DNA of 64,000 bases, taken from the NCBI GenBank assembly GCA_964651435.1, contig CAZYVU010000011.1, positions 15,659 through 79,658 of the forward strand. Direction: 5' to 3'. Of the stretch, positions 32,318-41,117 are shown in pieces. Source of the stretch: CAZYVU01 sp964651435. Its GTDB lineage: Bacteria; Desulfobacterota; Syntrophorhabdia; Syntrophorhabdales; CAYQXL01. The notes beneath the pieces were generated by a model, which saw only the letters and a list, made by a program, of their open reading frames with translations, was not told the origin of the DNA and ran no database searches. Every line of letters begins with the position of its first letter. The first letter of the stretch is position 1. The position numbers were made by a program, and so were the translations under genes.

Positions 32318-32959
32318 TTACTTTGGCAAGTAGTAGACCAGATTGTCCAGGGCTGACGTAAAGAAGAGGTTGCGCAGCTTCACGGGTTCCGATGACCTGA
32401 CCGGCGACGGCGAAAGGTTGAGAATCCCTTTAATTTCAGCATCAATAAGCTGATCGGCCACTTTCTGTGCCTCCTGGGGAGGCGTCGTGATGATGCCTAT
32501 CTCGATGTTGCGTGCCTTGACCACTTCTTTGAGCTTATCCACAGGAAGTATCTCGACGGGCTTTCCCATCCTCTCGCTGATGTGGCCGATGACCTTTACC
32601 GGATCGATGTCGAAGGCAGCTACGATCTTGTAGTTCTCCTTCAGGAAATCCTTATAGACGAGGAGGGCGCTTCCCAGATTTCCGATACCCACGACGGCGA
32701 TGCGCCACTCCCTGTTGCTTCCAAGGATTTCCTTGATCTGGAACTTAAGATCCTTGACGTTGTAGCCCATGCCACGAATGCCGAACTCGCCGAAGTAGGC
32801 GAAATCTTTTCTCACCTGTGCTGCGTTGACGTTGCAAATGGCGGCAATGTGTGCGCTCGACACAACCTTTTCGTCCTTGTTCTCCAGGTCTTCGAGGCAC
32901 TTCAGATAATTGGAAAGCCGCCGAATGGTAGCCTCAGGAATTTTATTGTATTTAGCCAT
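32318..32959 (-). CDS. rex: Redox-sensing transcriptional repressor Rex
   Basis: 213 residues from ATG 32959, with AAGG seven bases upstream; an in-frame GTG nine bases earlier sits too close to that site. The N-terminal winged helix contains SSAHIAAICNVNAAQVRKDFAYFGEFGIRGMGY, and the Rossmann domain has VVGIGNLGSALL (GIGNLG at 91-96). The C-terminal domain-swap helix ends the protein. Rex leaves its operators when NADH/NAD+ rises. Candidate operators are seen before rex itself, moxR and the 41-kb reductase-like operon. It heads the rex-DUF350-bioD operon. Confidence 0.94.
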   Translation of the reverse strand: MAKYNKIPEATIRRLSNYLKCLEDLENKDEKVVSSAHIAAICNVNAAQVRKDFAYFGEFGIRGMGYNVKDLKFQIKEILGSNREWRIAVVGIGNLGSALLVYKDFLKENYKIVAAFDIDPVKVIGHISERMGKPVEILPVDKLKEVVKARNIEIGIITTPPQEAQKVADQLIDAEIKGILNLSPSPVRSSEPVKLRNLFFTSALDNLVYYLPK

Positions 32960-32987
32960 TTTTTTCACCTTTACTTGCTCTTAAGAA

Positions 32988-33016
32988 TTTGTATCAGACC
33001 TGCAGGGGGAATGCAA
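32988..33016 (-). promoter_or_regulatory. Putative rex promoter
   Basis: On the minus strand TTGCAT (33011-33016), 17-bp spacer, TACAAA (32988-32993). Confidence 0.45.
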
Positions 33017-33032
33017 GAGAAAAATTTCTCAA
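33015..33032 (-). promoter_or_regulatory. Rex-like dyad at the rex promoter
   Basis: On the minus strand TTGAGAAATTTTTCTCTT holds a perfect 14-bp dyad (GAGAAATTTTTCTC) and resembles the Rex consensus at 14 of 18 positions. It overlaps the -35 element, which suits autorepression. Confidence 0.4.
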
Positions 33033-33097
33033 GCGTTGCAAGGACGGATTTGGTAATTCTCGGGGCGAGGTGGGGGTTTTAGCGCCCTGCGCCGGGC

Positions 33098-33892
33098 CTA
33101 CAATCCCAAGACGTCCTTCATGGTGTAGACGCCCTGTGGCTGGCTCACAATCCACCGGGCGGCCAGGAGCGCCCCCTGAGCAAAGTTGCCACGGGTCGAG
33201 GCGCGATGGGTGATTTCCAGCCGCTCGCCTATTCCCGCAAAGGTGACGGTGTGGTCGCCGACGACGTCGCCGCCGCGAAGGCTGAGCACGGCGATCTCGT
33301 TGGGCGATCGCTCACCCGTGATGCCCTGGCGGCCGAAGACGTCGATCCACTGCCTGTCTCTTTGCCCACTCTCGACGGCCTCCTTAAGGCGAAGGGCCGT
33401 GCCGCTCGGTGCATCTTTTTTCCAGCGATGGTGCATCTCCGTGATCTCGACGTCGTATCCGGGGCCCAGTATGCGCGACAGCCGGGCGGCCACATCGAAC
33501 ATGACGTTGACCCCGACGCTCATGTTGGGCGATATGACGACCTTGCCCCCTTGCGCTTCGTGAATCTCCGTCATCATGGCGGCTGTGAGCCCAGTGGTCC
33601 CTATGACGATGGCTTTGCCTGCCCCGGCCGCGGTATGGAAGTGTGAGATCGTTGCCGCAGGGGATGTGAAATCTATAACAACCTGAGAGGAGGATATGAT
33701 TGTGCTCAGGCTGTCCGTTACCACAACGGTGGCTGCCCCGCCTGCTCCGGTGCGCGCAATCTCGCTGCCCACGAGCGGATGGCCTTTCGCCTCCGTTGCC
33801 CCGACAACATCGCAGTCCGGGTCTGCCAGGGCGAGATTGAGGATCGCCCTACCCATCTTGCCTCCCACGCCGGTGACAATTACCTTTACCAT
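33098..33892 (-). CDS. dapB: 4-hydroxy-tetrahydrodipicolinate reductase DapB
   Basis: 264 residues. The NAD(P)H-binding GVGGKMG (8-14) and the catalytic EMHHRWKKDAPSGTA block identify the enzyme, which reduces the DapA product in the diaminopimelate/lysine pathway. It is the last gene of the eight-gene minus-strand operon and lies 82 bp after dapA. Length is normal for the family (about 270). Confidence 0.96.
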   Translation of the reverse strand: MVKVIVTGVGGKMGRAILNLALADPDCDVVGATEAKGHPLVGSEIARTGAGGAATVVVTDSLSTIISSSQVVIDFTSPAATISHFHTAAGAGKAIVIGTTGLTAAMMTEIHEAQGGKVVISPNMSVGVNVMFDVAARLSRILGPGYDVEITEMHHRWKKDAPSGTALRLKEAVESGQRDRQWIDVFGRQGITGERSPNEIAVLSLRGGDVVGDHTVTFAGIGERLEITHRASTRGNFAQGALLAARWIVSQPQGVYTMKDVLGL

Positions 33893-33974
33893 CCTTTACG
33901 CCTCCTCATGATACACCTTTCGTTCGTAACGGTGAGCCGGTGGTGCCCGCCGGTCCACATCTGCCGCCTCCGTG

Positions 33975-34862
33975 TCAGACCTTTCCGATAAGCCCGTACT
34001 GGGCCATGATCTGCTGCATAAAGGCCCGGTTCCTTTCCGACAGAGGGCAAAGGGGAAGCCTGTATTCGCGCTCTATCATGCCCATGAGATGAAGGGCCTC
34101 CTTGACCGGTATGGGATTGGTCTCCACAAACATGGCCTGCATCAGCGGGATGAGGTCCGTATGGAGATCGCGCGCCGAGACCACATCCTTCTTGAGAAGA
34201 AAGGCCTCGTACAGGTCCTTGAGGCGGCGGGGCATGATGTTGGAAAGCACGGAGATGACGCCCTGAGCACCGACGCTCATCATGGGAAGGAAGAGGTTGT
34301 CGTCTCCCGAAAGAATGGTAAAGGCGCCCTTTGTCAAACGCCATATGTCGGTGACCTGGCCGAGGGAGCCGGAGGCCTCCTTGATGGCCACGATGCTGGG
34401 TATCTGCGCCAGGCGGGCTATGGTTTCGGGAAGCATGTTGATGCCTGTTCTGCCCGGAATGTTATAAAGGATGAGGGGTATGTCGACCTCTTCGGCGATC
34501 TTCTTGTAGTGGAGATAGAGCCCTTCCTGCGTCGGCTTGTTGTAGTAGGGCGCAGTGAGCAGGCACATATCGGCGCCTATCTTTTTCGCGTTCCGGGTCA
34601 GCTCAACGGCCTCTTCGGTGCTGTTTGATCCGGTCCCGGCGATGACCGGAACAGTGCCCTCGACGAAGCGGACCGTCAGCTCGATGACTCGCTGGTGCTC
34701 CTCGTACGACAGCGTGGAGGCCTCGCCCGTCGTGCCGCAGGGGACGATGCCGTCGATGCCCTCACGAAGCTGAAAGGAGATAAGCTTACCGAGGGCCTCC
34801 TCATCGACGTGGCCTGCCCGAAAGGGTGTGACAAGGGCTGTAAATATGCCTCTGAGATTCAT
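33975..34862 (-). CDS. dapA: 4-hydroxy-tetrahydrodipicolinate synthase DapA
   Basis: 295 residues. It has the N-terminal GIFTALVTPF, the GTTGEASTL pyruvate-binding motif and the Schiff-base Lys161 in VAIKEASG. It condenses pyruvate with aspartate semialdehyde, the first committed step to diaminopimelate and lysine. It is placed between dapF and dapB in the operon. Confidence 0.96.
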   Translation of the reverse strand: MNLRGIFTALVTPFRAGHVDEEALGKLISFQLREGIDGIVPCGTTGEASTLSYEEHQRVIELTVRFVEGTVPVIAGTGSNSTEEAVELTRNAKKIGADMCLLTAPYYNKPTQEGLYLHYKKIAEEVDIPLILYNIPGRTGINMLPETIARLAQIPSIVAIKEASGSLGQVTDIWRLTKGAFTILSGDDNLFLPMMSVGAQGVISVLSNIMPRRLKDLYEAFLLKKDVVSARDLHTDLIPLMQAMFVETNPIPVKEALHLMGMIEREYRLPLCPLSERNRAFMQQIMAQYGLIGKV

Positions 34863-34874
34863 GATGCCTCCTTT

Positions 34875-35687
34875 TTAGCTTAGTGCTTCCTCATGGAGAG
34901 TGGCCACGTATATGATGCGGGTATCGCCTTCAAGAAAGACGTCGTCGTTAAGATGAACCTTCAGCGTTTCGCCTCCGCGGGTTACGACATCGACGGGGCT
35001 TTGGACCAGCCCCTTCTTGCTGAGCACTACCCCCGACGCTACCGCCCCCGTGCCGCAGGCCAGGGTCTCGGCCTCGACACCCCGCTCGTAGGTTCTGATG
35101 CGGATGCGGTTTTTGCCCTCGATCTGAACGAAGTCCACATTGGAGCCCTTTTCCCCAAAGGCCTTGTGGAACCGGATGGTCCTGCCCAGCTCCTCGACAT
35201 GCAGCCTGTCCACATCATCTACGATGAGCACGGCATGGGGTACGCCGGTGTTGACGCTGTTCAGGAATATCTCCTTGTCGTCAATCTGAATGGGGTAGTC
35301 GAGCTTCAGCTCGTGAGGGCTGGTAAGCTGGAGCTTTACGTTCGACCCCATTACCTGGGCCTTGATGGCGCCGGCAAGGGTTCTGAACGTCATCAGCTCG
35401 GGGGCTATACCCTTGAGGAAGCAGTACCGGGCGGCACACCGCCCGCCGTTGCCGCACATTTCCGCCTCGGACCCATCGGCGTTGAAGAATCGCCACGAGA
35501 AATCGACGTCATCACCATTCTCTATAAGAATGAGTCCGTCGGCCCCGACGGAATGGTTGCGCCTGCAGACCTTGACGGTGAAGGCGCCAAGGTCCGGGAA
35601 AGGATCGCTGACCTTGCCATCCCTGTTATCGATAATGATAAAATCGTTGCCACTGGCGCTCATCTTGTAGAATTCCAGTTGTTTCAT
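34875..35687 (-). CDS. dapF: Diaminopimelate epimerase DapF
   Basis: 270 residues. Both active-site cysteines are present, in MCGNGGRCAARY (about residue 78) and ACGTGAVASG (about residue 215). The enzyme interconverts LL- and meso-diaminopimelate for peptidoglycan and lysine. It follows lysA by 5 bp and precedes dapA by 12 bp. Confidence 0.96.
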   Translation of the reverse strand: MKQLEFYKMSASGNDFIIIDNRDGKVSDPFPDLGAFTVKVCRRNHSVGADGLILIENGDDVDFSWRFFNADGSEAEMCGNGGRCAARYCFLKGIAPELMTFRTLAGAIKAQVMGSNVKLQLTSPHELKLDYPIQIDDKEIFLNSVNTGVPHAVLIVDDVDRLHVEELGRTIRFHKAFGEKGSNVDFVQIEGKNRIRIRTYERGVEAETLACGTGAVASGVVLSKKGLVQSPVDVVTRGGETLKVHLNDDVFLEGDTRIIYVATLHEEALS

Positions 35688-35692
35688 TCTCG

Positions 35693-36952
35693 CTACACCT
35701 CTAAGTATGGTGGAATAACCTCGTTTCGAATGAGGTCCTTCATAGACTCCCGTTTTCTGACGACAAAAAAGGCATCTCCCTTCACCAGCACCTCAGGGGC
35801 CCTGGGCCGGGCATTGTAGTTGGACGACATGGAAAAACCATATGCACCGGCACCCTTGACGGCAAGAAGATCGCCTCGCTTCAATTCGACGATCTCTCTG
35901 TCCTTGGCCAGAAAGTCTCCGGACTCGCATATGGGGCCCACAATGTCTACCTCAACCTTGTTTGTATTTTCGTTCTTGACGGGAAAGATCTCGTGATAGG
36001 CGTTGTAGAGGGAAGGCCTCACGAGGTCGTTCATAGCGCCGTCTACGACGTAGAATGTTTTCCCGCCGCTCTTCTTCACGTAGAGCAGTTTGGTCACAAA
36101 GATGCCGCTGTTACCCACCAGGACGCGGCCCGGCTCCATGATGAGCGTCAAGCCGGACCCTTGTAGCCGGCTCGCAATGACCGCTGCATATTCCTCGGGA
36201 TGGGGCGGTAACTCGTCCTTATAGGTTATGCCGAGGCCGCCGCCGATATCAAGGTGCGTCAGGTGCATGCCTTCGGCGGCGAGATCTCGTATCATCTCTC
36301 TTAAGGAGTCCACGGCATCGATGAAAGGAGCGACGTCGAGTATCTGGGAGCCGATGTGCGAGGATATGCCCCTTACCTCAAGGAATGGCTCCCTGCTCAT
36401 CTCGCGGTAGAGGTCCCGGGCGTCCTTCCAGAGTACCCCGAATTTGTTCTTTCGCAGGCCTGTCGTAATGTAGGGGTGGGTCTTGGGGTCGATCTCGGGG
36501 TTGACGCGAACCGAGACAGGCACGCTCGTCTTGAGTCTTCGGGAAATGCGGGAAAGTGTCTGCATCTCGTCGGCCGACTCGATGTTGATCATGAGAATGC
36601 CGGAACGGATTGCATAATGCAGCTCTTCCTCCGTTTTGCCGACGCCCGAAAAGACTATCTTCTCAGGTGGTATCCCGGCGGTCAGGGCCTTGAAGAGCTC
36701 CCCCCCCGAGACGATGTCCGCCCCCGCTCCAAGACGGTTCAAGGTCTTCAGCAGTGCCAGGCTGGCGTTTGCTTTGCAGGAGTAGCAGATAATATGAGGA
36801 AGGGCGTGGAACGCAGCCTGAAAGACCCGGAAATGTCTTTCAAGCGTCGCGGAGCTGTAAATGTAGAGAGGGGTGCCCACCGACTTTGCGATCATACCGA
36901 CGGGTACCTGCTCGCAGTGCAGCTCGCCTGCCTTGTACTGAAAATAGTCCAT
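35693..36952 (-). CDS. lysA: Diaminopimelate decarboxylase LysA
   Basis: 419 residues. The PLP Lys60 sits in CYSCKANASLALL, followed by the HIGSQILDV and DIGGGLGI phosphate-binding blocks and the CESGDFL motif that supplies the second-subunit catalytic Cys. It makes lysine from meso-diaminopimelate. The gene lies 3 bp after the lipoprotein gene and 5 bp before dapF. Confidence 0.96.
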   Translation of the reverse strand: MDYFQYKAGELHCEQVPVGMIAKSVGTPLYIYSSATLERHFRVFQAAFHALPHIICYSCKANASLALLKTLNRLGAGADIVSGGELFKALTAGIPPEKIVFSGVGKTEEELHYAIRSGILMINIESADEMQTLSRISRRLKTSVPVSVRVNPEIDPKTHPYITTGLRKNKFGVLWKDARDLYREMSREPFLEVRGISSHIGSQILDVAPFIDAVDSLREMIRDLAAEGMHLTHLDIGGGLGITYKDELPPHPEEYAAVIASRLQGSGLTLIMEPGRVLVGNSGIFVTKLLYVKKSGGKTFYVVDGAMNDLVRPSLYNAYHEIFPVKNENTNKVEVDIVGPICESGDFLAKDREIVELKRGDLLAVKGAGAYGFSMSSNYNARPRAPEVLVKGDAFFVVRKRESMKDLIRNEVIPPYLEV

Positions 36953-36955
36953 CTT

Positions 36956-37963
36956 CTAATCACCCTTTAACATTACGGCGATTTCCCTGGAAGAATCGCC
37001 TTCGTTTCCCGCCTCATCGATCGCGGTGACCCCATAAAAGACATAGCGCAGATCGGGGGGATTGTTGTCAACGAACGTCTCCAGCTCTACGGGCTCGTCG
37101 TTAAGCTTTTGACGTTGGCCCCTTGCCGTCCGGTACACGTTGTAGCCTGCCGCATCTTCGAAGGGATCGGTTTCCCAGGTCAGTAACACGCCCCAGCGCT
37201 GCACCTTTGCAGTCAAGCCAAAAGGCGCAGGAGGCGGAGTGCGATCGGCGGGAGTGGCGTCCACGGCGGTGCCCATGCCCTCCCAAAGCAGGCCCTTCCG
37301 TTCCTGGACCTTTCTTACATTGTAGCGATATGCCCGTCCATTCTCAAGTCCCGTGTCGAGGAACGTTCCCGCCCCCAGAGGTTTCGTATTGAGAGGGAAG
37401 AGGGGATAGGCATCTCCGTCGTATCGGTAGACGTTGTACAGGGAGCCGGGCTGATGGGGCCACTTGAGTTCCACCATGCCGTCTCCTGTCCGAACCGAGA
37501 CAGGTGCGGGAGGCTCCGGCGTTTTGTCCCAGGCTATGATAACGGTGTTCGACGGGTTGCCGCGGGTGCCGCTCCGGGAGATAGGCGAGACCCGATACCC
37601 GTACTGGTAGCCCGGGACGAGGTCGTCGTCGTAAAAAAAGAGCCTATTGTTGTGGACCACGAAGCCTTCGCTGCCGTCGAGGAGAATCTCCCTGAGCGGC
37701 TCAAAGGGCCCGCTACAACTGAGACAACTCTTCAGAACCTTGAATCCCGCAAGGTCATCGACGGGGCTGCCGTCCTGATTCTTCCGGGGGACGGTGAACG
37801 AGAGGAAGAGCACCCCGTCTTTGACCTCCCCGGAAAGGTCTCCCACATTGCCCGGGACGGGCAAGCCGATGGGTGTCGGATCTCCTTTCTTGCCGCAGCC
37901 GAAGAGGAGGAGAACAATGAAGAGGCTAATGACTAAGGTAGACCTTTTCTCTTTCAAGCACAC
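36956..37963 (-). CDS. Lipoprotein with LptM-like start and fibronectin type III domains
   Basis: 335 residues. The signal ends LLLFGC, and the mature N-terminus CGKKGDP resembles LptM (YifL), a small lipoprotein whose gene lies next to lysA/dapF in many proteobacteria. Two or three FN3-like beta domains follow (for example PPAPVSVRTGDGMVELKWPHQPG and PPPAPFGLTAKVQRWGVLLTWE). The gene overlaps argH by 38 bp. The protein is probably in the outer-membrane periplasmic leaflet. The link to LptM rests on motif and position; the FN3 extension is not part of LptM. Confidence 0.8.
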   Translation of the reverse strand: MCLKEKRSTLVISLFIVLLLFGCGKKGDPTPIGLPVPGNVGDLSGEVKDGVLFLSFTVPRKNQDGSPVDDLAGFKVLKSCLSCSGPFEPLREILLDGSEGFVVHNNRLFFYDDDLVPGYQYGYRVSPISRSGTRGNPSNTVIIAWDKTPEPPAPVSVRTGDGMVELKWPHQPGSLYNVYRYDGDAYPLFPLNTKPLGAGTFLDTGLENGRAYRYNVRKVQERKGLLWEGMGTAVDATPADRTPPPAPFGLTAKVQRWGVLLTWETDPFEDAAGYNVYRTARGQRQKLNDEPVELETFVDNNPPDLRYVFYGVTAIDEAGNEGDSSREIAVMLKGD

Positions 37964-39299
37964 TCTCTACTTCCGTCATGGACGCCGCCCCGTCCGTTTG
38001 TCTCTGCCGCAGGACGGCGACGGGGTCCGTTAGCGTTGCAGCATCCTCTTCGAAGAGCTCCGAAAATCCCTTAAGATCATCAATGCTTAGGCCTCTCAGG
38101 TCTATGTTGCGGTCCTCGCAGTGGCGCACCATCTCTCCCACGATCCTGTGGGCCTCTCGAAAGGGCAGATGCTTTTTCGTCAGGTATTCGGCCAGTTCGG
38201 TGGCGACAATGAATCCCTGTCGGGTAGCCTCCCCCATCCGCTCGCGGTTCGGTGTCAGCCCCCTCATGCACAGGGTGGCTATTTCTATACAATCGCTCGT
38301 TGTGTCTATAGCATGGAAAAGGGGCTCTTTGTCCTCCTGGAGGTCGCGGTTGTATGTCATTGGAAGGCCCTTGAGCAAGGTAAGGAGGCTCATGAGGTCT
38401 CCGATGACCCGGGCGCACCTTCCTCGGGTCAGCTCAAGGGCGTCAGGGTTCTTTTTATGGGGCATGAGGCTGCTACCTGTGCAGACCTCGTCGGGCAGCG
38501 AGACGAAGGCGAACTCCTGGGTGGAAAAGATAATGAGGTCCTCGGCCAAACGGCTCAGATGAATCATGATCATCGTAAGGCCGAAGAGGGTGTCGGCCAC
38601 GAAGTCCCGGTCTGCCACCGTTTCCATGCTGTTTTCAGAGACTTTGCCAAATCCCAGCTCCTCCCTCACCATCTCCCGGTTGAGGGGCATCGTCGAGCCC
38701 GCCAGGGCTCCGGCGCCAAGGGGAAGGCTGTCGTTCAAGGACCGGGAAAGCTTGAGCCGCTCCCTATCCCGCTTGAGCGCGAAGTAGTGGGCAAGAAGAT
38801 AGTGGCCGAAGGTCACCACCTGGGCCCTCTGAAGGTGGGTGTAGCCGGGCATGATGGAGGCCTTTTCATCCTCGGCCCTACCAAGAAGAACAGTCAGAAG
38901 GTCCTTGAGGCGGCCGTCTATCTCCGCCAGCTTTTGGCGGACGAACATCCTCATGTCGAGCGATACCTGATCGTTGCGGCTCCTGCCCGTGTGAAGCTTC
39001 TTGCCCGCATCGCCGATCTTTTCCACAAGCCTCGCCTCGATATGCATGTGGATGTCTTCTTTTTCGGCCGTCAGCGGGAGCCGGCCCGCCTCGATCTCCC
39101 GTTCAATCTCGCTGAGGCCTTCAACGATGGAATCCTTCTCCTGCTCCGTCAGTATGCCCTGGCGATGGAGCATTGCGGCGTGGGCCTTGCTGCCTTCTAT
39201 GTCGTGCTTGTAGAGCACGTGATCGAACTGAATGGAGGCTGAGAAACGCTCCATCAAAGGGCTCGTCCCGGTCCTGAACCGGCCGCCCCAGGCCTTCAC
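37926..39299 (-). CDS. argH: Argininosuccinate lyase ArgH
   Basis: 457 residues. The fumarase-superfamily signature GSSLMPHKKNPD (about residue 280) holds the catalytic Ser, and HTGRSRNDQV is typical of ArgH. It splits argininosuccinate into arginine and fumarate. It overlaps yggS by 4 bp and the lipoprotein gene by 38 bp, so arginine and lysine genes share one transcript here. Confidence 0.96.
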   Translation of the reverse strand: MKAWGGRFRTGTSPLMERFSASIQFDHVLYKHDIEGSKAHAAMLHRQGILTEQEKDSIVEGLSEIEREIEAGRLPLTAEKEDIHMHIEARLVEKIGDAGKKLHTGRSRNDQVSLDMRMFVRQKLAEIDGRLKDLLTVLLGRAEDEKASIMPGYTHLQRAQVVTFGHYLLAHYFALKRDRERLKLSRSLNDSLPLGAGALAGSTMPLNREMVREELGFGKVSENSMETVADRDFVADTLFGLTMIMIHLSRLAEDLIIFSTQEFAFVSLPDEVCTGSSLMPHKKNPDALELTRGRCARVIGDLMSLLTLLKGLPMTYNRDLQEDKEPLFHAIDTTSDCIEIATLCMRGLTPNRERMGEATRQGFIVATELAEYLTKKHLPFREAHRIVGEMVRHCEDRNIDLRGLSIDDLKGFSELFEEDAATLTDPVAVLRQRQTDGAASMTEVESVLEREKVYLSH

Positions 39300-39967
39300 T
39301 GTCTCTCTCCAAAGATGGCTGTGCCTACGCGGACGAGGGTGGCCCCCTCCTCGACGGCAACCTCAAAGTCTGAGGACATACCCATGGAAAGTTCCTCCAT
39401 TGTCATGTCGAACTGCCTGTTGACCTCCCGGAGCAGGGAATGGAGGCGCGCGTAGTAGGGGCGCGCATCCTCGGGATCGGGGCTTGCCGGGGGCATGGTC
39501 ATGAGGCCCACGGGCCTTACCAGCTTCAGTTTGTGAACGTTCTCCAGCATGTCTTTCAGCCCCCGTTCGTCCGTCCCGTGCTTAGAGTGCTCGCCCGACA
39601 GGTTCACCTCAAAAAGGACCTTGAGCGGCGAACCATAGCGCTCCAGGCTCTCCAACAGTTCCCACCGGTCGATGGAATGAACCCACGTAAAAAGCCGCCG
39701 CACGTATTTTGCCTTGTTTGACTGAAGGTGCCCTATCATATGCCAGGTGGCGGCCTGTCCCAGCTCTTCGATCTTTCCCTGTGCCTCCTGAATATAATTC
39801 TCCCCAAAGTCGGTGAGACCCAAAGCGAGGGCAAGCCTCAACCTGTCGGCACTGACGCCCTTCGTGGCGGCAACGAGCCGGACGGCACTTTCGGGCCGTT
39901 CCGCTCTGGCACATGCCTTTGCTATCCGATCCTTTACGCTCGCTATGGATTCTTCGAGACCACTCAC
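39296..39967 (-). CDS. YggS-family PLP homeostasis protein
   Basis: 223 residues. LVAATKGVSADRL carries the PLP-binding Lys36, and FGENYIQEAQGKIE, WHMIGHLQSNKAK and LSMGMSSDFEVAVEEGATLVRVGTAIFG are the family blocks (YggS/PLPBP). These proteins bind PLP without known catalysis and keep free PLP and amino-acid pools in balance. It overlaps maf and argH by 4 bp each; the PLP enzyme LysA is encoded in the same operon. Confidence 0.94.
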   Translation of the reverse strand: MSGLEESIASVKDRIAKACARAERPESAVRLVAATKGVSADRLRLALALGLTDFGENYIQEAQGKIEELGQAATWHMIGHLQSNKAKYVRRLFTWVHSIDRWELLESLERYGSPLKVLFEVNLSGEHSKHGTDERGLKDMLENVHKLKLVRPVGLMTMPPASPDPEDARPYYARLHSLLREVNRQFDMTMEELSMGMSSDFEVAVEEGATLVRVGTAIFGERQ

Positions 39968-40554
39968 GAGAGGACGCCTAAGGACAAAAGAACCTCGGCA
40001 ATCTCACACACGGGAAGGCCAACAACGTTGGAGTAAGAGCCCTTTATCTCCTTTACCATGAAACCACCCCTGCCCTGGACGGCATAGGAGCCGGCTTTGC
40101 CCATGGGTTCGGAGGTTTTGATGTACCGCTCGATCTCCTCGTCCGCAAGGTCCTTGACAAACACCTTTGTCTCTACCGCATCCCGACAGATGACGTTTCT
40201 GGCAACGTTGAGAACGCAGTACGCCGTAATGACCTTGTGCCATTTGCCGCGCAACGTACTCAACATCTGAAATGCGTCCCTGTCGTTTTCCGGCTTTCCA
40301 AGGATCCGTCCCTTGTAAACCACGACCGTGTCGGCGCCTATAACCCACCTGTCAGGAAAGTGACGACCCACCTTCTGTGCCTTTTCCAGGGAAACCCTGA
40401 GCACGTAATCGTGGGGGGATTCGTCTTTGCGCCTCGACTCATCGATGTCGGGCGGAACGATGGCAAAGGAGATGCCGAGGGTTCTCAGAATATCCACCCT
40501 GCGGGTCGATTCGCTTGCCAGTATTATGGAGTCGCCTTCTTTTACTTGAAACAT
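39964..40554 (-). CDS. maf: Maf-family nucleotide pyrophosphatase
   Basis: 196 residues from ATG 40554 with GGAGG five bases upstream; the GTG three bases earlier is less well spaced. The motifs ASESTRRVDIL, GADTVVVYKGRILGKP and the YAVQGRGG segment identify Maf, which hydrolyses non-canonical or canonical NTPs (house-cleaning) and is historically linked to septum inhibition. It is the first gene of the maf-yggS-argH-lipoprotein-lysA-dapF-dapA-dapB operon. Confidence 0.94.
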   Translation of the reverse strand: MFQVKEGDSIILASESTRRVDILRTLGISFAIVPPDIDESRRKDESPHDYVLRVSLEKAQKVGRHFPDRWVIGADTVVVYKGRILGKPENDRDAFQMLSTLRGKWHKVITAYCVLNVARNVICRDAVETKVFVKDLADEEIERYIKTSEPMGKAGSYAVQGRGGFMVKEIKGSYSNVVGLPVCEIAEVLLSLGVLS

Positions 40555-40576
40555 CACAGCCTCCAGCGTAAGAAAA

Positions 40577-40605
40577 ATTATATGATATTCTAATGAATTT
40601 CAAGT
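40577..40605 (-). promoter_or_regulatory. Putative promoter of the maf-dap operon
   Basis: On the minus strand a perfect TATAAT (40577-40582) lies 22 bp before the maf start. The -35 (ACTTGA at 17 bp, or TTGAAA at 15 bp) is weak. Confidence 0.42.
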
Positions 40606-40657
40606 TAAAATGTCGGTGCCGCAGTGTTGCTTTCCGGGGAAATGACGAGGAGGTGTT

Positions 40658-41005
40658 ATGGAAGAGGCCGTTCTCATCACCACAACGGCAAGCGATAAGG
40701 GTGTTCTGGAAGGCATCGCACGCACCCTCCTTTCCCGGAGGCTTGCAGCCTGTTTCCAGATCCTGGGGCCCATACGGAGCATGTACTGGTGGAAGGGCTC
40801 CCTGGAAGAGACCGATGAGTGGCTGGGCGTCATAAAGACGAGGGCGGGCCTCTATGATGAGGTGGAAAAAGTTATCAGGGCGGGCCACCCCTACGAGGTG
40901 CCTCAAATCGTCTGCATGAGGCCGGAACGGCTTGGGCTCGACTATCACGCATGGATCGTAGGGGAAACAACAGGCCCCGGTTGTCCTGGGGGTCAGGGTA
41001 GGTAA
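40658..41005 (+). CDS. cutA: CutA divalent-cation tolerance protein
   Basis: 115 residues with GAGGAGG before the ATG. The CutA hallmarks are LITTTASDKG, the RLAACFQILGPIRSMYWWKG block and HPYEVPQIV. CutA forms a very stable trimer related to PII signalling proteins; copper tolerance in E. coli gave the name but the cellular role is unsettled. The C-terminal tail after the AWI motif (Gly/Pro-rich) is a little longer than usual. Confidence 0.93.
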   Translation: MEEAVLITTTASDKGVLEGIARTLLSRRLAACFQILGPIRSMYWWKGSLEETDEWLGVIKTRAGLYDEVEKVIRAGHPYEVPQIVCMRPERLGLDYHAWIVGETTGPGCPGGQGR

Positions 41006-41022
41006 CGGCAAGGGGCCGTTAC
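41001..41022 (+). terminator. GC-rich hairpin after cutA, weak terminator
   Basis: GGTAACGGC (41001-41009) pairs with GCCGTTACC downstream, overlapping the cutA stop codon. There is no good T-tract, so termination is uncertain. Confidence 0.35.
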
Positions 41023-41087
41023 CGAAAATCCTCGGTGAAAAAGTCTAACATCCTTTGATTACACACATATTTGCGCGCATTCTATCC

Positions 41088-41117
41088 TTGACAAAGCGTG
41101 AAACACCCTCATATAAT
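41088..41117 (+). promoter_or_regulatory. Near-perfect sigma-70 promoter of the two-gene reductase-like operon
   Basis: TTGACA (41088-41093), 18-bp spacer and TATAAT (41112-41117), both hexamers exact. Transcription should start near 41124, inside the Rex-like dyad. A strong promoter with an operator on top of it implies tight repression. Confidence 0.85.
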
